From: Sanguinoderma infundibulare
Lineage: Eukaryota > Basidiomycota > Agaricomycetes > Polyporales > Polyporaceae
Reading direction: 5' to 3'
Assembly (NCBI GenBank): GCA_032821775.1
Contig: JAVLRN010000005.1
Location: forward strand, 2,232,001 to 2,296,000
Length of the DNA stretch: 64,000 nt
The position numbers were made by a program, and so were the translations under genes. The number at the start of each line of letters is the position of its first letter. The stretch's first letter is position 1. The notes under the pieces were generated by a model, which worked only from the letters and a program-made list of their open reading frames with translations, was not told the origin of the DNA and ran no database searches. Of the stretch, positions 1 through 11,174 are shown piece after piece.

Positions 1-429
1 ACAAGAGCGAATGCGTAGTACGAATAAATAATATGTGCGTGGTAGGGTTGTTGATGTTGCGTTGGAGAGAGTGAGTGTGAGATGCGGGGAAAAGGCTGGA
101 AACGGGGGCGAGAAGGGTCAACATAGAATATATGAATGTATTGTAACGAGTCTGTGTCGGGCACCTCAATGACGGCTACGTACGCAGTCCGAGACAGGAT
201 AATACCTCGACGTGTGGTGTATCGCGCCTGATGTCAGCCGTACCTGCGCCGAAACGCGGTTCTCCACGTGCGTATGCACGCCAAAGGCCTCAGAGGAGGG
301 AGGCACATGGGGCGCGGAGACCCAAGGCCGACGGCCAGCGCGCCGTCATGATTCTGTATAGCAACCACGCAATCCGCTGCAGACGGGCTCAAAGAGCTCC
401 CTCCTGCAAATCGCCGGCGCCGAGCAATG
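1..429. other. Left-edge flank, no gene seen
   Basis: No supported coding region. It is the downstream flank of the minus-strand SMG6-like gene, whose stop codon lies at 430-432. An AATAAA at about 24-29 on the plus strand could be the polyadenylation signal of a gene beyond the left edge, but that gene cannot be seen. Confidence 0.5.
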
Positions 430-3400
430 TTATGTGCCATGTGCGAGGATATTCGCGAGATCCTGTTCGCGCGCAGCGTTCAGCTGTCTCGAGCGGGCTT
501 TTAGACGCACTGAAGTTAAACAGGTGGCGTCAGCGCTGCGTTGATTATACACAAAGCACGAGAAATTACTCACGCATGCGGTCAAAGCTGAGCAAGACGA
601 CCTTCGCTGCGCCTGCGGTGTCCTTCGCACAATCACCTGCCTTGAGCATCGCGGACCGGTCGACCCAGTGCTCATCTTGCCAAAGCGCAGCACGGAGGAT
701 CAGGTCGTCCATGTTGCGCTCCCAAGTGTTGCTGGAGAAGTCGACCTGCTCCGTCCGGACATTGAGGTTGGAAAGGTAGTTGCCGCGAGACGTCTGGACC
801 TTGAGCGAGGCGGAGTGCGAGCGGATATGGGTGGTGATGTACTCGAGCGCGGCCGCGGCGGCTTGACCGAGAGCTGTCGCGTTGCCATTAGCCTGGCTAT
901 CGAGTTCCATGATCACCGGCAGCGGGACGACGACGGTCCATCGCCCAGACTCGACAAGCGTGGAGAATTCGGACAGGGACGAGAGGAGGATGTTTGTGTC
1001 GAAGACGAGCACCGAGTATCCGGGAACCAAGTGCAACGCCTGACCACCAGCCTCGGCCTTACGCGAAGGACCGCGAGGGCGTCGACGAGGCCCGCGTTGG
1101 CCAGACTCAAGTAGTGTCTGCAAGTACCGCCGGCGGGCCTAAAGGAGACAAGCAGGATGTTAGCGTGAGTCTGCATCACTATCAAGCGCGCTCAGAATCA
1201 ATACTTGCCTTGAGGTTCCGGATCTCCTCCGAGTCCGCTTGATCGTCCTCGCTCGACGAGCCATCCACGTGCATGTCCTCATCCTCATCCACCTCCATCG
1301 AGTCGTCGTCCTCCCACCTCGTCCCTCGCAGCCTCTGCTCCTCGACGTCCTGCTCGATACGCTCTTCCTCCTTCCACCGGGCGACCTTGTCTGCGAGGAC
1401 ACCCTCAACTCTCCACGACGGACGGCCTTCGGAGGGTGACGCCGGCGTGAACTTGAACCCGTGAACATCACGCGCCATGCGGAGACCGGCGCGAGCGAGA
1501 CGACCCCAACGACGCTTCTCGGGGGACTGGTCGCTGCCTTGACGTTCGTCGCCGTCGTCCTCGATAACGTCTTCCATCGCCTGGTCGGGGACCTCAATGC
1601 GGTCGAGGACCTCGACCTCGATGTTGCGCTCCTCCCCGGCGGCGTCGACGTCCTTGTTCCAGAAACCGCGCTCAAAGACCTTTTTCCCTCCCCAGCCCAT
1701 ACCACGCACGCACCAGTCCTCCGGAAGAGGTTTACAGCCACTGGTGAGCAGGAGGCCGCTCTCGGCACTGATCTTCTGGTGCTCGCGCATGACGTCGCGG
1801 CGAGGGATGTTGGTGAGGAAAGAAGCCATCTCCTCCCATGGGATCGAGCGCTCGAGCGCAGACCGTGCGGACGGTTCGCGCAAGACCGTCGCGAGGAAGG
1901 TGAGCATGATGGTGTTGTACGGGTTCAGGGTCGGGGTCGCGTACTCGCTCGGGCGGCGGAAGGGGTGGCGGAGGGTATGGGAGAGTATTGTGAAGGTGAG
2001 CTGCACCGCGAACTTCAGGGCTGCGGGCAAATCGGGCTCCTGAGCAGTCGAGGACGAACCGCCCGCGACAACCTTCTCGTCACCGTCTTCGTCGTCAACG
2101 TCCATCCGGGAGTTATCGCCATCAAGGCGCTTGGCCATGAGGACTTTGATCTTGCCGGCGGTGACACCGGTCGGGAGTGTGGGGCTGATGCTGGGGCCAC
2201 CAATGCTTCGCGTCTCGATCCCCGCGACACGATGTAGCACAGCGGTGGGGCGGCCGTACTCCAGCAGCGAACCGATGTTAATGAGCGCCATCATGATCCA
2301 CTCACGCTCCTCAACCTGCTCGCCGTCTGAACCGAAAGCAGTGAATAAGCGTATATGTCAGGAAACTAAAGCGCTTGTGCTCACCTCCGATCTGGAGCTT
2401 CTCCTGGAAGCGCTCCAGGACGCGCTTGAAGTCGTCGAGCTGTATGTTGGTGAACAACATGCCGTGAAGAAGGACAAAGAGTTCGGTGAGACGCGCATCT
2501 GGCGCTTGACGTCGAGCCTGCGCGGCCGGAGACCACATCGCGAGCACAGATTCGCGCGCAGTAGAAAATGGATGGAACGCAACCATGCTAAAGATGCCGC
2601 GGATCAGCACAATTCCCTGCAAGAAAGGAAGGAGCAGACCTCTTAACAAAGTGGTAAACGCCGCGGAGCTCCTCGTCCGTTCCATCCTTGTCGCGGCACA
2701 GAAGACCGAGATGGTGTTGCAGTTTGCCCGAGTTGGGAGTGATGGCGAGGCCGCGCGCGAACCAATCCTTCGCCACTTGCCGCCAACGCTCCTTGTCGGA
2801 ATCAAGTTCCATGAGCCGAGCAGCTTCTTGACCAACACTGGGAATGTTGTGCATGTGGATCGCCGCAGCACCTGCGACGGCGTCAGGGCCAAGGGGCATC
2901 TCCGCTTCTGATGACTGCGGACTGTCGTCGAGGCGGGCAGGCGTGGGCGAAACGGCGTTGGATGGTAGATCTGTGGCTGGTGGGATGGGGGACATTGGAC
3001 GCGGCGTGTTTGAAAGGAGATTGTTGGTTGCGACAGCGGAAGCTGTAAGGGAATTGCTCGAGGTGTGCGTCCCTTCGAGCAGAGCGCTGACGGCCATCCA
3101 ATATCGAGAGAGATCACCCAGCGCCTCCAGGAAAGCCCCGCGGTACTGGGCAAAGTTCCTCTCCTCGATTAGCCCGCCGTAAAAGACGTAGGCATAGTTG
3201 AGGAATTGCTGAATAAACCCATGTCAGAAAATGCCGTGTAGGCAAACGTGCCTCACTTACCTGGAGGTACTCCAGCGCAACCAACGAACTTGTTGGTGGG
3301 CGTGCGGCGTGGCGAAGGGACTCGAGGAGGTGGTAGAACGCGTGTGACCATAGCCGAATGATCAAGTTGTACTTTTGTGGAATATTCTTGAGCGACGCAG

Positions 3401-4621
3401 GGACCGTGGGCGCCAAAGTAAGGGCAAGCATGTCGCGTATGCTCTCAGCGAGTCTAATGAGTGATTTCGAAATCAGTGCTCCGCAAAATGACACGAGATG
3501 GATGAAACGTACTGTTGATGCTCGGAAACCAGCTTTCGCCACCGTTCAGACTCTCCTTCGTCGTTCGCGGCGTCTCGCGCAGTCGCAGAGCTCGCGGGAC
3601 GCCCCTTGATCAAGACGCCTCGCTGGGCAGCGCGCTCGCCATCATCGCCGCGCTCCCTGTCGCGGTCATTGCCGAGGAGCTTGCTTTCGAGCCCGCTGAT
3701 CGTGCGGTATACCTCCTTGAGTTTGCGCGAGAAGGCGTTCGCGCTCGACGCGCTGTCCTCGGACCTGCGGGCGGCGGGATTGGAAGAGTCAAAGAGGGCG
3801 GAAGATGCGGAGGAAGAGTCGGTGGCGGAAGAAAGGGTGAAATTAGAGGAAATAGTAGAGTGCGCGTAAGAGACGGATGAAGTTGAAGAAGCGGATACCC
3901 AATCGCCTGAAGACTTTGGTGTGGGCGTCGGACGGCCAGCGTTGGGGGAACCGCTGACAGGCGGGGCGGGGCCATGATGTCGGTGCTGAGCGGAGAAAAG
4001 GACGGCATCGTGCTTGCGGGGATCAAAGAGTTGTCGATGGGAGTCGGGCACGCCCCTCGATGTTTGCGCGGGCTGGAGCACTCGATGGGGCATTGCGCGC
4101 GGGGAGTGGGAGGACGAGGCAGCGTCGGACATCGCGTCGGGCTCGGCGGTTATAACGGGCCGACGGATAGGATCGGTGTTAGGGTTGAAGAGCTTACCGG
4201 GACTGCCGTTCGCAGCAGGTCGCGCATGCGCAGCTCGGGGTGAAGTGGGGGAGATCTTGAGGCGGCGGGAGAAGTCGTCCGGGTCGGCTTCGACCTGAGA
4301 TGGAACGGCTTCTGAAACGACGATGTTGGGACTGGGCATGGGAGGCGCATGCAGTCTCCGTGGCGAAGATGGGCGCGCGGTGGCAGGCCTCGGGGTGGAT
4401 GTCGAGGGATGCGAAGGCCGGTCTGGCCTCTCGCGAGGTATTGCAGTGCTGAGAAGCGAGACATAGAGTGAGTGGGTTCGCGTGTGGTGAGGACGAAGAG
4501 AGACGTACGCTTGCTTGCGCCTGAGGGCGATTATCCGGTCTGCAATGTCTGGCTGCGCAGCCTCTCTCTCCTTTCCCTTCCTCGATAGAGCTGCGAACTT
4601 GGAGTGTGCCGGTTCTTGCAT
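430..4621 (-). CDS. SMG6/EST1A-like protein with C-terminal PIN endonuclease domain
   Basis: Known role of the family: SMG6 is the endonuclease of nonsense-mediated mRNA decay and is related to the telomerase factor Est1. I join eight exons (4621-4509, 4448-3513, 3453-3261, 3208-2640, 2587-2385, 2326-1209, 1138-574, 509-430) that sum to 1,259 codons including the stop, so about 1,258 aa. After a low-complexity Ser/Pro-rich N-terminal third comes the EST1 helical region (exons 3-6), with a TPR-like stretch ending HHLGLLCRDKDG. An acidic linker is followed by the PIN domain, with VLVFDTNILLSS, VIMELDSQ and NMDDLILRAA carrying the expected acidic residues. The last exon supplies LRLKA, matching the conserved PIN end. 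Oddities: the exon 6/7 intron (1139-1208) is GC-AG, and the last acidic motif reads SFDRML where animal SMG6 has TDDRNL. Budding-yeast Est1 lacks a PIN domain, so this is SMG6-type rather than Est1-type. Confidence 0.9.
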
Positions 4622-5861
4622 GGGGCGAAAGGGAGAGGAATACGGCGCGCGTCGACGGTGGAAAATAAAAAGGACGAGATGGGTGTTGGTGCGTAAGGAG
4701 AAGAAGAGAGAAGGAGGGGGAGAGGATGGGTGCTGCGAGTGCGCAGTGCGGGAGGAATGCTACGGGATTCGCTCTCAGCCAATTGCAAACTTGGCACGCC
4801 CTGGCCTGCGCACTCCGCAGTCTCCCAGCTGCGCATTCCAATCGAGATCGATCCTCACCCCAGTCACGCCCAGCCCACTCATACAGCACGTCACAGCGCT
4901 GCACTACCATGCGCTCTGACTCTTCCCCTGCCGCCCTCCGCCGCTGCCGCTGCCCGCCGCTGCTCACAGTACCGCGTCGCTTGCGCGTCGGCCTCCTTCT
5001 CACAGTCGACCCCGCCGCGGTTCCGCGCTGCCTCCGCCCCGCTCGCAGACTACGCATTCGATCACTCGGCTCTCAGGAACGTCTTGCTGTGCCTTGAGCT
5101 CGTCGGCCTCGTAATCACTACGCGGCGTGCCTTTCTACTCACGCAATCAACCTTTCCGCTCTTCATACACATGCCCTCCGACCTTACGGCGTCCCACTCG
5201 CTCGCGAGAACGCCCTCTCCTCGTCGGTGCCTTCTCGGAACCCTGTCCTTCCCGGCCCCGTCTGCCAGCGTCCCACAAAGTATTCTTGTCCTCTATTTCA
5301 CACCACTGTCATACACCGCCCCAGGTTGTATCGCACTCTCGCTGTATTCCCCACACCTCGTCGTCTCCGGTTCCCGAGTCTGTGTGTACTCGTTTGAACC
5401 TATATATACACCAACCTCGTCTGCCAGCTCGAGTGCCTTCTCCGATCTCCCCGCCGGCGTTCCCACTTGATTTGCACTAAACTCCCTCGCCTGCCGTACA
5501 TCGCTCGACGATATGCCGCTCATTGGGTCCTCTCTCCCGTAAAAAAAACCACGTGGGAACTATGTGCGCCTTTAGTGTGCCTGACCAGAGACGCAATCTT
5601 TTGAGCGCGCGCTGTCCACACGGACCGCCCCCGTCCATGCATGTCAGATGAACTAGCTTCTTCGATAGTCTTCTCGTCAGTGGCCACGAATACATCGATA
5701 ACGCCAGAAATGCCCAAAATATCCCCAAAGTCCCCACCAGCTACGACCGTTGGTGTACTCGGAAGCTTCTACTTATACAAACCTATCAGACATCCAGAAC
5801 GCCACACGTCCAACCCTCTTTGCTCAACACGTCCATTCACCGTCCATGCCATTGTGTCACG
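4622..5861. other. Intergenic region, SMG6-like promoter and SDR 3' flank
   Basis: Very pyrimidine-rich on the plus strand, with long open but compositionally biased frames on both strands that show no domain or splice logic. It should contain the promoter of the SMG6-like gene (ATG at 4621, reading left). A TATATATA lies at about 5401-5408, too far from either neighbour to assign. No gene is supported. Confidence 0.5.
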
Positions 5862-7682
5862 TCACCATGCGTGATGGCCGCCGCTCACAAGGATGCTGCA
5901 GATAAACGCCCCGAGGGTCCCGTCAGTCAGCCTTTGCTATCGTCTCAATCCCGCCGGCCTCGTCTGACGCCGCGAGAAGAGAAGAACGGAAGGCCACTCA
6001 CTCGCTTCCCGTGCAGAACGTGCTTGCGTCGCTCGCGAGCCAGGTCACGACGCCCCGCAGCTCGTCAGGCCGCCCAATTCTCCCGAACGGGTTCAAGCTC
6101 GCCCACTTGTCCAGCAGGTGCGGCTGCGCATCCAGGTACGCTGCAGTCATGCTAATAATCCAACGAGACATGTGATCAGCTCCCGTTTCCCATCTTTGGC
6201 AGGGCGCGTCGGCACGGGCACGGGTCCGCTCGCTCGGCGTCCATGGAACAAGCCGGGGCACGGAGGCTAACAGCGCGTAAACCAGCTGCCACGCGCTCCC
6301 CAATTTGCGTCCGTCGGCCAAACGAGCATCGGGGAGGACCCGTGAGACCGGTACGCCAGCCAAATTCAGGGCGCGCACGCGGGAATTTCGCGAGTGACGT
6401 ACTTCGTGTAGATATGGCCTGGGCTGAGCGTATTCACTCGTATGCGCTTAGGCCCAAGTTCGCAGGCCATGCTGCGCCCCATTTGCAGGACGGCCGACTT
6501 GGACGTGTTGTATGATACCCATGCGTGATCCTGTTTAATGGAAGACGCGCGTGTGCGCAGGAATGAAAAACTGGTTGTTAGCGACGTGTCGGCAGGAGCG
6601 CGCAGTCGGCAAATTATCATCCTCGTCATTGCCAACGCACGCAGATCGGCAACAAATACTAATGGGCCGATCGGTAGCAAAATGAAAGGCGTACCTTGTT
6701 GGTGATGCTCCCGCTCATGCTTGCGACGAGGATGATGCTTCCGCCGTTTCCGAACCGGGCCATCTGTTGACCTGCGGCTTGCGCAGTGAATAGTACGCCG
6801 TTGACGTTGACGTCCATCACCTACGCGAACAAACACGCGAGCGCGTCCGTGGACAATCAGCATATAGTCTAGTATAATACAGACGGCGAAGAACGGTTAT
6901 GTTGAGTGAACACGTGTCCGGGCAACTCTCAGCGGATCTTCACCGTCACAAATCGGTCCGAACAGCGAACGCGAGCTATGAGCTCAGCAAGGGACGTGCG
7001 CAGTCGTGCCATGAGACCGTGTGCTTAGGTAAAACCACTCACCTCTTGAAACTGCTTCGCCGGGTACGCCAAACAATCCGTGTGGCTCTTCAACACGCCT
7101 GCGGCCGCGACGCAGGCGTCCAGACGGCCTTCCTTGTTTCCTATCGTCTCGCCTACTTTCCACACCGCCTCTTGATCGCGCACGTCCACGCTTAAATATT
7201 CAAGGCGGCGTTCGCTCGGGAGGCCTTCGAGTCGTGCGGCATAGTCCCGGACCCTCGTCCATTCTTCTCCGGGCTGCTTCGGGAGGTCCATGCAGTACAC
7301 CGCGCGTGCGCCCGCCTCGATGAGCGCCAAAGCCATCTCGAGCCCGAGACCGCGGTTGGCGCCCGAGACGAGCGCGACGCGATCGGCAAGCGAGAACTCG
7401 TGGGCGAACAGGGTAGGCTTCGCGGCTAATGGGTCCTTGTTTGTCACTATCGCGATCATGAAGCACACGGGTACAAGGCACGCCATACGCACGCGTATCA
7501 GGAGAGGACTCCAGGGCTTTCGCGACGCCGACGGGCCCATAGGCGGGTAGAGAACCGGTCTTGCGTCCGCGCGCTCCGTCGAAGAGCTTCGCCGTGCTCG
7601 AAAAGCTTGCCCTGGCGTTCAGGCCCGCGGTCCCGATGCGGTGCGCACGTCTGAGAACCGATAAGCCAATGGTCGAAGCCAT
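5862..7682 (-). CDS. Short-chain dehydrogenase/reductase, mannitol/xylulose-type
   Basis: NAD(P)-dependent oxidoreductase of the classical SDR family; the closest family by memory is fungal mannitol/sorbose dehydrogenase and L-xylulose reductase. The start at 7682 gives a basic, Ser/Arg-rich leader (MASTIGLSVLRRAHRIG, then ARASFSST) that looks like a mitochondrial presequence. The nucleotide-binding motif is SGANRGLG, the NAG-like motif is AAAG, the catalytic Ser lies in VASMSG, and Tyr/Lys in YNTSKS. The last exon restores the family ending SGGHHAW before the stop at 5862-5864. Three introns are long for this window: 6821-7042 (222 nt), 6531-6694 (164 nt) and 6152-6402 (251 nt). A further short intron follows the leader. 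Sugar-alcohol metabolism is inferred; the substrate cannot be read from sequence. Confidence 0.85.
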
Positions 7683-9038
7683 GGTTAACTGTCGGTGGAT
7701 TCTGTGAGGAGTCAAACCGTGGGTGTTTCCGTGGAAGGCGAGAGAGTGGAGCCAGCTCACCCCATTCGCTTCTTTATAGCAGGGGGAATCTGAATCGCGC
7801 GTGAGGGGCAGACGTAAAAGGTTGCGGTCATGCGATGGTCATGGGGTTGCCGGTGGGATCTTCTGTCCTTCTCGGAAGCCGTCAAGAAGCGTTATATTGG
7901 CTTGGCTTGTAGCTAATATGCCATGAGTCGGGATACGACGCTGCGCGAAGGAGCTTGTGGGGGAAGAGGATGATCAAGTGGCTGGACTATGGGCCTCATG
8001 TCCAGCAACGGGTTGTTGGCGGCGGGGGAATCTAATGTCCTCGGGATCGAACATGTGGCTTGATCCTCGTACACTCCTGCACGTAATTGATTGGACGCGG
8101 AGAAAGCTTAAGGTGAGTAAGAGAGATTATCGAGCAGAAGAAAGCGCCTTCCGGGCACCGTTGCCTCTGCGGTTCGCGCAGAAAAAGAGTAGGACCTCCG
8201 GGCCGGTTGGCGTCGGAGGCTAATGGGTCGGGCGCCTTTCTAGTGATACTCAGCGACACCCGGGGATACAGTGCCACATATCCCTGAAGTCGACGCTTCT
8301 TTCGATTGCGACGTATCTGTGCACACCCCCAGTCGTTATTGTTATAATTCCGTCCATCTAGTCCTCGACTCCATGTGCAAGGTGCTGTCGTACCGTTCCC
8401 CGGAAACTTGAATCGGCGAATGCTTCCTTTGGCTTTGCCGACGGCGCAAGGAAGGACGGAGCCTTCCACAGCTCGCACATAGAGGCTTTGCGGGCATCTG
8501 GATGATTCGCCTTCCTTATTGAGCAAGGGTGGATTGCAGCCTCCTGGTTGCGTCCACGGCAAGTGCCTAGCTCGGTCAGTGTACCTTCCTTTGAGCCTCA
8601 TTCTGAGCGGGGCGAGGCAAAATCTGATGGTGAATAGGTGCAGATGTCTCGTCTGGATCCCATTTGGAGTAAAGATCATGCCGGGTGGCACGGTTTCTCG
8701 CATCGATTGCCTCCAAAGTCACCATATCCCGCCAGTCGTGGCTACCGCAGCACACCGGGCGGTTCTTACGAGTCAAGCACATTTCTCAGTGTGGATTCGT
8801 GGAGTTCTCGGTCGTACGTGGACTTCAGGGTCACTCTGCAATGCGGACCGTCTAGACTTCAAAAGACTACCCAAAACCGCGTGCCCGCTCGGTGCGTTAG
8901 GGCCGTTCGATGAACCTTCTTCAGCGAAGCGCTCTCATATACGGTATCCTTCTTTCTTCGAGTCCCCATTTGTATATATAGGCTGTTGAATGTACCCATA
9001 GGGCGACGCCCAGCCGCATTTCCCCAGATACTGGCAGC
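7683..9038. other. Intergenic region, no gene seen
   Basis: It separates two head-to-head genes (the SDR on the minus strand, the first NYN gene on the plus strand). Short open frames exist on both strands, but none joins across good splice sites or resembles a family I know. The right end carries the TATA box of the NYN gene. Confidence 0.5.
8971..8982 (+). promoter_or_regulatory. TATA box of first NYN gene
   Basis: TGTATATATAGG lies about 60 bp upstream of the ATG at 9039. That is a usual TATA-to-start spacing for fungal genes with short leaders. Confidence 0.55.
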
Positions 9039-10701
9039 ATGGTTGCGTCTGAAAGTGTGGCGATTTTCTGGGACTATGGCAAGTGCCACAATATCTCTCT
9101 ACCTTCACTGATGCTGACAGCTGATGCTGGCGAGCAGAGAATTGCGCTTTGCCTGCGCTGGAGCCTTCATACACGATCGTGAACAAGATACGCCGACTTG
9201 CACATCGGTATGGCAGCGTAAAGATGTTCAAAGCCTACCTCGAATACCCTCAACAGGTGTCCGTGAAGTCCATGGCGCTGCGCTCTGAGCTGCAATCCTG
9301 TGGCGTGTCGCTCATTGACTGCCCGCACAACGGTCGAAAAGATGTGGCCGACAAGATGATGATGGGTAAGCTCATATATGCGATACCGAATGCCGAGCCG
9401 CAGCTCACGCCTGTGTTCTCGATGCTAGTTGACATGATGGCACACGCCATCGACAATCCGGCGCCCACCACCATCGTCCTTATCTCCGGGGACCGCGACT
9501 TTGTCTATGCCGTCTCCATCCTCTCCCTGCGCCGATACCGCGTCGTCTTGCTTGCGCCTCGCGGTGCTCACAGCAGCCTCAAGGCGCAGGCAAGTGCGGT
9601 ATACAACTGGCCTGGAGATTTCTTGCCCGAGCTACCGCCCGCCACTTCCCACCATGTGCCAAGCTGCCGTCCACAGAACTCTATCAAGAGTGGCACTCCC
9701 GCAGTAGATATATCATGGGGTTCTAGCTCCACGCCGCCATGTGCATCGTCTATCCACAGTGACGACAGCCTCCTTGATGGATGGTCCGTGGACGCAGACT
9801 CTCTGGGCACACCCGATGATCATGCAGAGAACGAGACGCTTGTTCCTGGAGTCCCCGCAGGCTTCAGTGAGGACAGTGCGCTGGCTCCGGAACGTGTTGA
9901 CGAACCGCACGACAAACCCGAGAGCAGCCAGGGAAATCAAGACATCGAGGTACGTGCGACTGCAGGTGGCTGCTCCGATGGCCTAAGCCGCATGCTCAAC
10001 TTATGTTTCTATTCAGCCACCTACCACCAACTCCTCTGGACAGGAGGGCTTGTCTAGAGATCAGAGCAACTCACCTACCACCCAGCAGGAGCCAAAAACT
10101 TGGGTAAGCACGCTGTTATTACTAGCGCGGCGCACCATGCTCAATGAACCCACAGGCATACTTCGCGAAGCTTGGGCATACCCGCTCGGGCGCCCCATCC
10201 TCCCCAGTCGCTCAGAAACACCCATCGCCAGTCGCCAACAACATCTTCATTCCTGCCACGACGAAGGAAGCTCGCGCCGCGCCATCCACACCTCCCGGAC
10301 TCAACCCCGAGGCGGCCACGTTCGAATTCACGCCGCAACACCTCGCGTCCGTCGGAGCAGACGACGGCTCCGATGACGGCGCCGAGTGGCAGACGTACTC
10401 CCGCGCGGCGAAGAAGCCCCCGGCCCAGGTCCCGTCCGAGTTCAAGCCGCTCGTCAGGGTGCTCAAGCGGCAGCTGGCCGAGGGCGTCGTCCAGCTCGAG
10501 TCGTCCCTGCTCGGCCAGCTGCTTTCGCAGGAGGTCGCCCGGCTGAGCATCATCTACGAGCGCGCGGGCGTCACGCGGCTCAAGGAGTACACGACGCTTG
10601 CTGCGGAGCGCGACATCGTGACCGCCACCAGGGAGAGCGCGGACGGCCACAACTACATCGCGCTGCATCCTGCGTACCGGCGCAAGGCCGCAGCAGCGTA
10701 A
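9039..10701 (+). CDS. NYN-domain (MARF1/limkain-b1-like) protein, copy 1
   Basis: Predicted RNA-binding or nuclease protein of the PIN-like NYN family. Five exons (9039-9078, 9138-9365, 9429-9949, 10017-10103, 10156-10701) give 473 aa. The NYN domain fills residues ~5-170: WDYEN near the N-terminus, then CPHNGRKDVADKMM and VLISGDRDFVYAVS, with acidic residues as expected for a metal-dependent PIN-like fold. The middle is low complexity. The last ~90 residues (FKPLVRVLKRQ to YIALHP) resemble a winged-helix OST-HTH/LOTUS domain, an inference from the MARF1-like architecture. Intron 1 (9079-9137) is GC-AG; splicing there completes the Glu of WDYEN. The gene has an inverted paralogue at 23621-25654 with the same first intron positions and a second exon of exactly the same length (228 nt). 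RNA target and activity are unknown. Confidence 0.87.
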
Positions 10702-11174
10702 GGATCGATGGCGCGTGTGCGATGAACGGGTCGAACGTCACGGTCCATTTCGGCTCCGACATCTGCAGTGTGGTTGTACGTCTCACATAAGGAACGGGTT
10801 CTGGAGAGAACAACGCCAGGGGCATGCTTTACGGCAGGAAGACGGCTTGCTTACGGCTGAAATACGGCATTCAGTCACTGTTTTATGTACGTTTCTCGTG
10901 TTTCCTCCGCCTCGTTCTTGGGCCATCCATGCTCTCAATGTCTCATTATCACGCCGGCTGGGCGGTAACCCTCGGTTAGAATCGACAACCAATACATATC
11001 ATCACGACAGCACATGTGCGACAGCATTCTTGAAACAGAGACAGACATAGCCACCTTATGCCTGCGCCACGACGCCAGCACCAGAACTACTTTACCTACG
11101 ACAACGCAATACAGGGCGAGACGTGACATTAGAGTAGTTCATTACGTCGGAGTAGAAACCAAAGCCAAAGCCAT
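10702..11174. other. Convergent intergenic region
   Basis: Shared 3' flank of the plus-strand NYN gene and the minus-strand STRAP-like gene. No supported gene. Confidence 0.5.

Noticed and set aside
4730..5470. 246-codon plus-strand frame upstream of the SMG6-like gene
   Set aside because: Very biased composition (Ser/Pro/Leu), no family match and no splice support; overlapping long frames in other phases argue for chance.
9079..9137. Reading copy 1 of the NYN gene with a normal GT donor near 9083
   Set aside because: It shifts or alters the invariant WDYEN motif and breaks agreement with copy 2; the GC donor is needed.
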